A stretch of 44,681 bases of DNA from Gammaproteobacteria bacterium (GTDB lineage: Bacteria; Pseudomonadota; Gammaproteobacteria; GCA-001735895), in assembly GCA_009937625.1 (NCBI GenBank), contig JAACFA010000035.1, forward strand, positions 1 to 44,681, written 5' to 3'. Numbering within the stretch: the first letter of the stretch is position 1; each line of letters begins with the position of its first letter. Below, piece by piece: positions 27,325 to 35,662 of this stretch. Made by a program: the position numbers and the translations under genes. The notes under the pieces are model-generated. The model ran no database searches. It saw only the letters and a program-made list of their open reading frames with translations, and was not told the DNA's origin.

Positions 27325-29841
27325 ATGAAAATATCTGACGCTGATTATCAGTTCTCGGTTACCGCGACGCCGGATCTCGAGGACGACACCGCCGATATCC
27401 ATTACGTGCCGGCGCCGTGCCAGGTCGCCTGCCCGATCGGCACCGACGCGCCCTCGTATATCGCCTATATCTGGGAAGGCAAGAACGAGGAAGCGCTCGA
27501 AGCGATCACCGCGACCAACCCCTTTAGCGCGATCTGCGGCCGCGTTTGCGATGCGCCCTGCGAACCGGCCTGCCGGCGCGCCGACAGCGATGGCGCGATC
27601 GCGATTCGCAACCTTAAGCGTTACGTGCTGGATTCGTTAGGCCCGGGGTTCGCATTGCCGCCGGTCGCGGTGACCCGCGAGCAGACCGTCGGTATCGTCG
27701 GCGCCGGTCCGGCAGGGCTGACCGCGGCGCACGATCTCGCCGAGGCCGGCTACGAGGTGCACGTCTACGAGGCCACCGATAAGCTCGGCGGCATGATGTT
27801 CTGGGGCATTCCGCGCTTTCGTCTGCCCGAGGAAGCGGTGCAGCAGGATATCGACCGCATGACCGCGCACTGCCCCGGCATCAAGATTCACACCAATACC
27901 GCGCTCGGCGACCAGGTTTCGCTGGACCAGCTGAAGCAGCAACACGCGGCGGTGCTGTTGTCGATCGGCGCCTTTGTCGGCAAGCCGATGGGGATTCCGG
28001 GCGAGTCCGAGCCCTTCGTCAAGGACGGGGTGGGTTTCCTCTACCACGTCAACGCCGGCGCTCGGCCGACCCTGCCGGAAACCGTGCTGGTGATCGGCGG
28101 CGGCGACGTCGCGATGGACGCCTGTCGCGTCGCCAAACGGTTGCCCGGCGTCAAGCACGTCAAGGTCATTTACCGGCGTGACTACGAGGCGATGCCGGCG
28201 CGACGCGAGGAATTGCAGGGCGCGATCGACGAGGGTATCGAGATTGTCTATAACACCCAGCCGGTCGAGGTTATCGACGGCAAGGCGCTGCGCTGCGTGC
28301 GCACCGAAATGGGAGAGCCGGACGAAGACGGTCGTCGGCGGCCGATCAATATCGCGGGCTCGGAGCATGAAATCGAATGCGGTCTCGTGATTGCCGCGGT
28401 CGGCCAGAAGGCCGAATGCGATGAGCTCGCGCAGAGCGGCCTGATGGACTGGGACCGCGTCAAGACCCGCCTCGAGGGCATGGTAACCGAGGATGCGAAG
28501 GTATTCGCCGCGGGCGACGGCGCCTTCGGCGGTTCGACCATCGTCGAAGCGATGTACCAGGGCCACCGCGCGGCCTACTATATGAAGGCATATCTCGAAG
28601 GTAACGAAAATCCCTTGCCCTATCGCACGCCGTACCGCACCCGGCACGTACCAATTTGTAACGATCCGGCCTGGGAAATCAACCCGCGAGTTCATCAGAA
28701 ATTCCATGGCCTCGGCGAGATCCCGATCGAGTTCCCTGAAATCGAATCGACCTACACCGCCGACGAAGCGAAGTTCGAAGCGGCACGCTGTTTTCGCTGC
28801 GACGCCGAAACCGGTTCGGCCGACTATACCGTGACCAGCCGCGAGGCGATTTTCGCGATGTCGCGCATCAACCCGCAGGACGCCGAGATCGAGTCCAGTA
28901 TCCTGCAGGGCAGGCTGGAAAACCGCGATAATCCGTTCGGCATCGAGCACGTCGCGACGCTGGACGACCTGGTATTCCTGCCGGCCAACCTGTCGCGCCT
29001 GGTTATCGACCCGTACCGCGAGGATTGTAAAACCGCGACCGAGCTCGGTGCTATCAATAGCCTCAAGCTCGAGATCCCGTTCGTGGTGGCCGGCATGGAT
29101 CTTGCGCCCGACGAGATTCGCGAAGCCTACGCCACCGCCATTGTGGCCCACGGCGCCGCCTATATCGGCGCGAAACCTATTGGCGACGACGCCAGCTGGA
29201 TACAGATCGCCGAGACCGAAGCCGACACCGCTGCCGATGCCGTCGTATTCAGGGGGGGCCAGGCCATCGAGGCTAGCAAGGTCGAGCGCGCGCGTGATTC
29301 CCAGCCGGTCGGATTGCTGGTGGACAATCACAACCTGGCGCAGGCGATACCCTTCGCGCTGGAGCAGGAAATCGATTTCCTGGTGCTCGACGCCGGGGAC
29401 GGTTTGCCGGGCATCGAAGCCGAGCTTGCGGGCGCGCCCGATATTTCGATTTTGCATCATGCGGTTAGTCAGCTGCGGGCGCTCAACCGCGAGGAAGATA
29501 TCGACCTGGTTTACTTCGGCGGTTTACGCACCGGTACCGACAGCGCAAAAATTCTCGCGCTGGGCGCGACGGCCGTGATCATTGGCGTCGCGGCGGCGCT
29601 TTCGCTCGGCGCCGATATTTCCAGCGGCAGCCCGCTCTACGATGCCGACCTGGATGCCGAGGAGCGCGCCGAGCGCAGTTACAATCTGCTGCAGGCTTTC
29701 AACGCCGAGGCCGCGATGATGGCGCGCTGCACCGGCAAGACCAACGTGCACAACCTCGAACCCGAAGACCTGCGCGCGATCACGCTGACGGTGTCGCATG
29801 CCGCGGGCGTGCCGATGGCGGGGAGTTTGAATCAGCATTGA
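27325..29841 (+). CDS. GltD-like FAD/NAD(P) oxidoreductase fused to a degenerate FMN glutamate-synthase-like barrel (838 aa)
   Basis: PCQVACPIGTDAPSYI...CGRVCDAPCEPACRR (4Fe-4S), GIVGAGPAGLTAAHDLAEAGYEV, VIGGGDVAMDACRVAKRL, AAGDGAFGGSTIVEAMYQGHRAA; then LDDLVFLPANLSRLVIDPYREDCKTATELG...KTNVHNLEPEDLRAITLTVSHAAGVPMAGS aligning to the MgsC-like protein but without its Cys loop. Confidence 0.88.
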   Translation: MKISDADYQFSVTATPDLEDDTADIHYVPAPCQVACPIGTDAPSYIAYIWEGKNEEALEAITATNPFSAICGRVCDAPCEPACRRADSDGAIAIRNLKRYVLDSLGPGFALPPVAVTREQTVGIVGAGPAGLTAAHDLAEAGYEVHVYEATDKLGGMMFWGIPRFRLPEEAVQQDIDRMTAHCPGIKIHTNTALGDQVSLDQLKQQHAAVLLSIGAFVGKPMGIPGESEPFVKDGVGFLYHVNAGARPTLPETVLVIGGGDVAMDACRVAKRLPGVKHVKVIYRRDYEAMPARREELQGAIDEGIEIVYNTQPVEVIDGKALRCVRTEMGEPDEDGRRRPINIAGSEHEIECGLVIAAVGQKAECDELAQSGLMDWDRVKTRLEGMVTEDAKVFAAGDGAFGGSTIVEAMYQGHRAAYYMKAYLEGNENPLPYRTPYRTRHVPICNDPAWEINPRVHQKFHGLGEIPIEFPEIESTYTADEAKFEAARCFRCDAETGSADYTVTSREAIFAMSRINPQDAEIESSILQGRLENRDNPFGIEHVATLDDLVFLPANLSRLVIDPYREDCKTATELGAINSLKLEIPFVVAGMDLAPDEIREAYATAIVAHGAAYIGAKPIGDDASWIQIAETEADTAADAVVFRGGQAIEASKVERARDSQPVGLLVDNHNLAQAIPFALEQEIDFLVLDAGDGLPGIEAELAGAPDISILHHAVSQLRALNREEDIDLVYFGGLRTGTDSAKILALGATAVIIGVAAALSLGADISSGSPLYDADLDAEERAERSYNLLQAFNAEAAMMARCTGKTNVHNLEPEDLRAITLTVSHAAGVPMAGSLNQH

Positions 29842-29896
29842 TCTGTCATTAGAATGCCAGCATCGATATAACCATAAAGCCTAAGGGGGTAAACAA

Positions 29897-31213
29897 GTGG
29901 CCAAAGATCTCGAAGCGATCGCAAAAGCAAAAAAAATAAAGTATTTCCTGGTGAGCTGGGTCGACCTGTTCGGCGTGCTGCGCGCCAAGCTGGTGCCGGC
30001 GCGCGCGATCAAGGGGATGCAGAAAGACGGCGCCGGCTTTGCCGGGTTCGCGGCCTGGCTCGACATGACGCCGGCACACCCGGACCTGTTTGCCATTCCC
30101 GATCCCGACAGCCTGATTCAACTGCCGTGGAAACCGGAAATCGGCTGGGTCGCGGCGGACCTGTGGATGGATGGCAAGGAAGTCGAGGCTTCGCCCCGGG
30201 TCGCACTCAAGCGGCAACTCGCCAAAGCCCGGAAAAAAGGTTACCGCATGAAGACCGGGGTCGAGTGCGAGTACCACCTGATTACCTCTGACGGCAGCAG
30301 CATCGCCGACGCCGCCGACACCCAGTCCAAACCCTGTTATGACCAGCTGGCCTTGATGCGCCAGTACCCGGTGATCGGAGAAATTTGCGACTGCATGCTC
30401 AAGCTGGGCTGGAATCCCTACCAGAACGATCACGAGGACGCCAACGGGCAGTTCGAGATGAACTGGGATTACGACGATGCGCTGAAAACCGCCGATAAGC
30501 ACGTGTTTTTCAAGTACATGGTCAAGACGATTGCCGAAAATCACGGCCTGCGCGCGACCTTCATGCCGAAGCCGTTCACACATCTGACCGGTAACGGTTG
30601 TCACGCTCACGTCTCGCTATGGGATCGTGCCGGCAAGAAGAACCTGTTCGCCACCGCTCGCAGGGAGCCGCGGGACCTTGGCCTGTCACCGCTCGCCTAC
30701 AAGGCGCTGGGCGGCATCATGCACAACGCCCAGGACTTGACCGCAATTTTCAATCCCACGGTCAACAGCTACAAGCGCATCAATGCACCGCGCACGCTAT
30801 CGGGCGCCACCTGGTCGCCCAACGCGGTGACCTACAGCGGTAACAATCGTACCCACATGATTCGTGTGCCCGAGGACGGGCGTTTCGAACTGCGCTTGAT
30901 GGACGGTTCGGCTAATCCCTATCTAATGCAGGCCGGTGTGCTGGCCGCAATTCTCGACGGCATCGAGAACAAGCGCGATCCGGGCGATCCGATCCATCTG
31001 AACATGTACGAGGAAGGGCACAAGGTCAAGAGTGCGAAGAAACTGCCGGGTAACCTGCTCGATGCATTACGCCAACTTGATCGTAACAAGGAAATCCGTG
31101 CCGGTCTGGGCGACGAACTGATCGACGCCTACATCAAGCTCAAGCTCGATGAGTGGACCAACTACATGAGCAGCCTGAGCGACTGGGAACGAGCCAACAC
31201 GCTGGATTGCTGA
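29897..31213 (+). CDS. gmaS: Type III glutamine synthetase-like; probable gamma-glutamylmethylamide synthetase
   Basis: YFLVSWVDLFGVLRAKLVPARAIKGMQKDGAGFAGFAAWLDMTPAHPDLFAIPDPDSLIQLPWKPEIGW, NDHEDANGQFEMNW, NPTVNSYKRINAPRT, C-terminus WERANTLDC, as remembered for GlnT/GmaS proteins. Confidence 0.82.
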   Translation: MAKDLEAIAKAKKIKYFLVSWVDLFGVLRAKLVPARAIKGMQKDGAGFAGFAAWLDMTPAHPDLFAIPDPDSLIQLPWKPEIGWVAADLWMDGKEVEASPRVALKRQLAKARKKGYRMKTGVECEYHLITSDGSSIADAADTQSKPCYDQLALMRQYPVIGEICDCMLKLGWNPYQNDHEDANGQFEMNWDYDDALKTADKHVFFKYMVKTIAENHGLRATFMPKPFTHLTGNGCHAHVSLWDRAGKKNLFATARREPRDLGLSPLAYKALGGIMHNAQDLTAIFNPTVNSYKRINAPRTLSGATWSPNAVTYSGNNRTHMIRVPEDGRFELRLMDGSANPYLMQAGVLAAILDGIENKRDPGDPIHLNMYEEGHKVKSAKKLPGNLLDALRQLDRNKEIRAGLGDELIDAYIKLKLDEWTNYMSSLSDWERANTLDC

Positions 31214-31215
31214 AC

Positions 31216-31300
31216 AATCGGGGACAGTTTACTGATGCGCCGGTAACGCCATGCGAATCAACGCAGATGTTGGCTAAATAAGTAGACTGTCCCCCGAATT
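31216..31300. repeat. MITE-like element with terminal inverted repeats
   Basis: AATCGGGGACAGTTTACT ... AGTAGACTGTCCCCCGAATT in an 85-bp intergenic segment between gmaS and fhs. Confidence 0.6.
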
Positions 31301-31458
31301 ACCCTCATCGATTCTTAATTTAAGTGTCGCTTTCGAGATACTTTCGCAGCTATCGAGCCCCTATGATACGCCGACTGGGAATCCTGCCGGCGCAAGCCTG
31401 CATGGAGGTAAAGATGCGCGCAGACGCATGTAACCGTTGATAATTTTCTACGGAGATA

Positions 31459-33135
31459 ATGATGGCTAAAAGTGATATCGAAATTGCTCGTGAAGCAACC
31501 CTGAAACCGATCACGGAAATCGCGCACCGGCTCGATATTTCCCCGGACGATTTCAAACCCTACGGGCACGACAAGGCGAAGCTGACATCCGAGTTCATCA
31601 ACTCGCTGCAGGACAAGCCCGATGGCAAGCTGATCCTGGTCACCGCGATTTCACCGACGCCGGCGGGCGAGGGCAAGACCACGACCACGGTCGGGCTGGG
31701 CGACGGTCTCAACAGCATCGGCAAGCAAGCCGTCATGTGCCTGCGCGAGCCCAGCCTCGGACCCTGTTTCGGCATGAAGGGCGGGGCAGCCGGTGGCGGC
31801 TATGCCCAGGTGGTGCCGATGGAAGATATCAACCTGCACTTCACCGGCGACTTCCACGCCATCGGAGCCGCACACAACCTGCTGTCGGCGCTGGTCGATA
31901 ACCACGTGCAGTGGGAAAACAAGTCGGGTATCGATGCGCGCCGCATTACCTGGAAGCGCGTCATGGACATGAACGACCGCACCCTGCGCGATATCACCAT
32001 CGGCCTCGGCGGACCCGGCAACGGCACCCCGCGCGAGAGCGGCTTCGACATCACCGTGGCCTCGGAAATCATGGCAATCTTCTGTCTCGCCACCGACCTC
32101 GACGACCTGAGTCGCCGTATCGGCAACATCGTGGTCGGCTACACGCGCGACCAGAAGCCGGTGCTGGCGCGCGACGTCAACGCGCCGGGCGCGATGACGG
32201 TATTGCTGAAGGATGCCTTCATGCCGAACCTGGTGCAGACGCTGGAAAATAACCCCGCCTTCATCCACGGCGGCCCGTTCGCCAATATCGCGCACGGCTG
32301 CAACTCGGTGATCGCCACCAAAACCGCGCTCAAGCTGGCCGACTACGTCGTCACCGAAGCCGGTTTTGGAGCCGATCTCGGCGCCGAGAAATTTTTCGAT
32401 ATCAAGTGCCGCAAAGCGGGCCTGAGTCCCGACGCGGTGGTGCTGGTGGCGACCGCGCGAGCGTTGAAAATGCATGGCGGCGTGGCCAAGGATCAACTCG
32501 CCGGTGAAAACGTCGAGGCCATCGTCAGGGGCTGCGACAATCTCGGTCGACATATCCGTAACCTGAAACAGTTCGGCGTGCCGGTGACGGTCGCGATAAA
32601 CCGTTTCTCCGCCGACACCGAGGGTGAATTGGACGCGATTCGAGAATTTTGTGACGCGCTCGAGGTCAAGGCTTTCGACTGTAACCACTGGGGCGAGGGC
32701 AGCAAGGGAACCCAGGAACTAGCGCGGCACGTCGCCGAGGTTGCGGATTCCGGGCAGTCGCAGTTCCACACGCTGTACGACGACGACATGCCCTTATGGG
32801 ACAAGGCGCGCCATATCGCGCGCACGCTCTACGGCGCCGACGATATCATTGCCGACAAGAAAGTACGCGATCAGTTTGCCCGTTTCGAAGCCGACGGATA
32901 CGGCCACTTCCCGGTCTGCATGGCCAAGACCCAGTACAGTTTTTCCACCGACCCTTCGCTGATCGGCGCGCCCAGCGGGCACGAAGTGCCGATTCGTGAA
33001 GTGCGCCTGTCGGCCGGCGCCGAGTTCATTGTTGCGGTTTGCGGAGACATCATGACCATGCCGGGATTGCCGCGGGTGCCCTCGGCGGACAATATTCACC
33101 TGAATGCGGACGGCCAGGTCGAGGGCTTGTTTTAG
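31459..33135 (+). CDS. fhs: Formate-tetrahydrofolate ligase
   Basis: [93 protein letters not shown]. Confidence 0.98.
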   Translation: MMAKSDIEIAREATLKPITEIAHRLDISPDDFKPYGHDKAKLTSEFINSLQDKPDGKLILVTAISPTPAGEGKTTTTVGLGDGLNSIGKQAVMCLREPSLGPCFGMKGGAAGGGYAQVVPMEDINLHFTGDFHAIGAAHNLLSALVDNHVQWENKSGIDARRITWKRVMDMNDRTLRDITIGLGGPGNGTPRESGFDITVASEIMAIFCLATDLDDLSRRIGNIVVGYTRDQKPVLARDVNAPGAMTVLLKDAFMPNLVQTLENNPAFIHGGPFANIAHGCNSVIATKTALKLADYVVTEAGFGADLGAEKFFDIKCRKAGLSPDAVVLVATARALKMHGGVAKDQLAGENVEAIVRGCDNLGRHIRNLKQFGVPVTVAINRFSADTEGELDAIREFCDALEVKAFDCNHWGEGSKGTQELARHVAEVADSGQSQFHTLYDDDMPLWDKARHIARTLYGADDIIADKKVRDQFARFEADGYGHFPVCMAKTQYSFSTDPSLIGAPSGHEVPIREVRLSAGAEFIVAVCGDIMTMPGLPRVPSADNIHLNADGQVEGLF

Positions 33136-33175
33136 CCGGGAGTGGAACCCTCACTGAATAATAAAGGAGTCCGGG

Positions 33176-33203
33176 GTCATTCCCGCGCAAGCGGGGATCT
33201 TGT
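33176..33203. repeat. REP-like element (single)
   Basis: gtcattcccgcgcaagcggggatcttgt. Confidence 0.65.
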
Positions 33204-33303
33204 ATCAAACAGGAAGCATATTCTTCAAGATTTCCGACCGGTCGTGCCGGTTTTCTGAAGCGAAGCATGTGAACTGAGTTCAAATTAGGAGCGTATAGGT
33301 TTT

Positions 33304-33831
33304 ATGGACCCCGCCGAACAGTATCAAAGTTTTATCTCCTGGCAGTGCCGCCTGCGTAAGCTCGCCATGCGCGAGCGAGACGGGCGCCCCAGCGAGGGCA
33401 TGAGAGCCGGTATACACGCGGTCGCCGGGGGTGACGAACAGGCCCGGATCAACGTCCTGATCAACCGTGTGAACTCATCCGATCGCACCAGCGAGTTCCG
33501 TCATATCATCCGCAAAACGCACGATTCGAGTCAATGGGTAAAGAACGGACTGCGGATCCTGGCCGAACTGCATTATCACGAAACAGATCAGTTCGTGAAC
33601 GAATTATCCGCGCTGTTCAGTTACGACTCTTCAATCGCCTATGCCTTGCTAAAGGCAGGGCAGTGCAAGCTGAGGTTCGCCGAGGGCAGCATCGAGCATG
33701 CTTTCGATTTCGATGTCAGGTCGCTGGACCAGGATGACGAGCTGTTCCAGGCAACCTACTGGCACAATCACCTGTTCAACCCCGCGCTGCCGGGCAAGGT
33801 GCGGGTGCTGGCGTTTACGCCGCGGTTATAA
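33304..33831 (+). CDS. Hypothetical protein, 175 aa
   Basis: MDPAEQYQSFISWQCRLRKLAMRERDGRPSEGMRAGIH...; no family recognised. Confidence 0.65.
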   Translation: MDPAEQYQSFISWQCRLRKLAMRERDGRPSEGMRAGIHAVAGGDEQARINVLINRVNSSDRTSEFRHIIRKTHDSSQWVKNGLRILAELHYHETDQFVNELSALFSYDSSIAYALLKAGQCKLRFAEGSIEHAFDFDVRSLDQDDELFQATYWHNHLFNPALPGKVRVLAFTPRL

Positions 33832-34548
33832 AATTTTCTTAAAGTTTTCGTAGAGCAATTCCGCCAGCCGGTTCATCTCCGGCATCGCGGCACGGGCCCG
33901 CTGGTCGAACTGTTCCAGGGCATCGGTGCCGAGGCTGTTTACCAGCGCCGACCTGTACTCCGGGACACAACCCCACTGCATCACCGTATCGGCACGCACT
34001 TCGATGTGAAACTGCACCGCGTAGGCGTGCTCGCGGTACTTGAAAATCTGGTAGCGGGTGCTGTCCGAGGAACCCAGCACGGTCACCTCGGCGTTGTTCT
34101 CGAGATCGCACACCTCGTAAGAATGCCACTGCACCGCCGCGATGGTTTGCGGGTAGTCGCCGAACAGCGAGTCCTGTCGTGCCGCCGGCGTCATGTCGAT
34201 ATCGAGCACGCCGATTTCCGGCGGGTCCGACGGCTGCACCTTGCCGCCCAGCACTTCGCCGAGCAGCTGGCAGCCGAGGCAAAACCCGAGGAAGGGTTTT
34301 TGCAGGTCTACGACCCATTCGCGGATTCGCTTTTTTTCCTCGACCAGCCATGGGTGCTCGTCTTCCATCCAGGTGTCCATCGGACCGCCCATGCAAAGCA
34401 TCGCTTCAAAGTCGGCGAGGTCGGCCGGGATGGTTTCGCCCGCGTCGAGCTCGATCTGGGTCAACCTGAATCCGTCAGCTTCCATCAGGTCCTTGATATA
34501 GCCGGGATCTTCGATCGCGATATGTTGTAACACCAGGATATTTTTCAT
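33826..34548 (-). CDS. Class I glutamine amidotransferase-like protein (GMP synthase GATase family)
   Basis: MLCMGGPMDTWMEDEHPWL, PFLGFCLGCQLLGEVLGGKV (Cys nucleophile), AVQFHIEV. Confidence 0.92.
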   Translation of the reverse strand: MKNILVLQHIAIEDPGYIKDLMEADGFRLTQIELDAGETIPADLADFEAMLCMGGPMDTWMEDEHPWLVEEKKRIREWVVDLQKPFLGFCLGCQLLGEVLGGKVQPSDPPEIGVLDIDMTPAARQDSLFGDYPQTIAAVQWHSYEVCDLENNAEVTVLGSSDSTRYQIFKYREHAYAVQFHIEVRADTVMQWGCVPEYRSALVNSLGTDALEQFDQRARAAMPEMNRLAELLYENFKKIL

Positions 34549-35051
34549 TGGTCTTCCAGGTAGATTGAGAGTTCCCGCAAATGACGTTCGTCGTCGTGAT
34601 CGTCGATCGACTGCGTGCGCGCGATGTGTTCGACGTAATGCGACGGAAATTCATGCTCCAGCGCGCCGCGCAGCACGTGCTCCTTGTACCAGTGATAGGG
34701 CCGTCGCCGCCGATCGATTTCCAGCGCGAAGTAGGTAAAGACCTCGATGCCCTCGCCGTGCAGGGCGGTAACCTGGATCTCCCGGCGCTCGTAGCCGATA
34801 CCGGCACCTTCGTAAACATCGAGCTCGAGCCTGTCGTCGTGCGTCATCAGATAGACCGCGCCATAGACGATATCTCCCGGATTGCCGGTAAAGTCGATAT
34901 CGCACTTGCCCGATAAATCCCGCCCTTTCTTGTGCCAGCAAAGTTGATGCTGATGCAGCGTCGCGACGCAATGTTTTGAGGCCTGGGGGATGCGTTCCAG
35001 CAGGCGCGCGCTCGACAGGTTCGAGCCGAAAGCGAAATAACTAGTCTTCAT
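34545..35051 (-). CDS. Gamma-glutamylcyclotransferase-like (GGCT/AIG2 family)
   Basis: MKTSYFAFGSNLSSARLLER...DIVYGAVYLMTHDDRLELDVYEGAGIGYERREIQV; FGSN substrate loop plus conserved Glu; overlaps GATase by 4 nt. Confidence 0.88.
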   Translation of the reverse strand: MKTSYFAFGSNLSSARLLERIPQASKHCVATLHQHQLCWHKKGRDLSGKCDIDFTGNPGDIVYGAVYLMTHDDRLELDVYEGAGIGYERREIQVTALHGEGIEVFTYFALEIDRRRRPYHWYKEHVLRGALEHEFPSHYVEHIARTQSIDDHDDERHLRELSIYLEDQ

Positions 35052-35583
35052 TCGGGTCCGCCGGCCCCTGTTCCAGTTTGGCATAAAGCTGATTGACGCT
35101 CGGCTGAATCAGCCAGATGCCGAGCGGAAAAATGAACAGCATGAAAAAGGTGCTGCTGAAAATCATGAAATCGGCTTCCGTGTTTTCCTGCAGCGACTTG
35201 AGCTGACGCGCGGTATACCACAGGCCGTAAAATGTGCCGACCATCGAAAACATGTGCATCGGCAGCAGCCAGAGCGGCGGTCTCGACGGTACGCCGTCCT
35301 GCAGCAGGGGGATATAGAGGAAGATGTACATCAACAGGTAGACGATCGGAAGCAGCAGGCCGACCGCGAAAGGGAGCGGGCTGCGTTGGCGCGACTCGGG
35401 CAACTGTCGATTCGCCCAGGCGCCGATGCTGAGCATCCAGCCAAACAGCACCAGTAACATGAACAGTCCGATCGTCGCTACCACCAGCGGTTCGAGCGGG
35501 AGGTCGAACATCAGGCTCATGATGGTCGGCAACGCCAGCATCAGGAACAGCTCCCAGTGACGCAGTTTGAGAAAAAATGTCAT
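35041..35583 (-). CDS. Hypothetical multi-pass membrane protein, 180 aa
   Basis: Four or more hydrophobic segments; overlaps the GGCT-like gene start. Confidence 0.7.
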   Translation of the reverse strand: MTFFLKLRHWELFLMLALPTIMSLMFDLPLEPLVVATIGLFMLLVLFGWMLSIGAWANRQLPESRQRSPLPFAVGLLLPIVYLLMYIFLYIPLLQDGVPSRPPLWLLPMHMFSMVGTFYGLWYTARQLKSLQENTEADFMIFSSTFFMLFIFPLGIWLIQPSVNQLYAKLEQGPADPNED

Positions 35584-35662
35584 GCGCGGAGTTTCAGTGT
35601 TGCGATACCGCGCAATTATAGAGGGGCGTGCCTGTCAACAAAAGCACACTAATTTCGGGGGT

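Noticed and set aside
27637-29460. 607-aa antisense ORF opposite the GltD-like gene
   Set aside because: Low-complexity, H/R/V/G-rich translation typical of GC-biased reverse-frame ORFs; the sense strand has clear conserved motifs.
31315-31458. Riboswitch (THF or cobalamin) upstream of fhs
   Set aside because: Some hairpins (ATGCGCGCAGACGCAT) but no match to remembered consensus cores.
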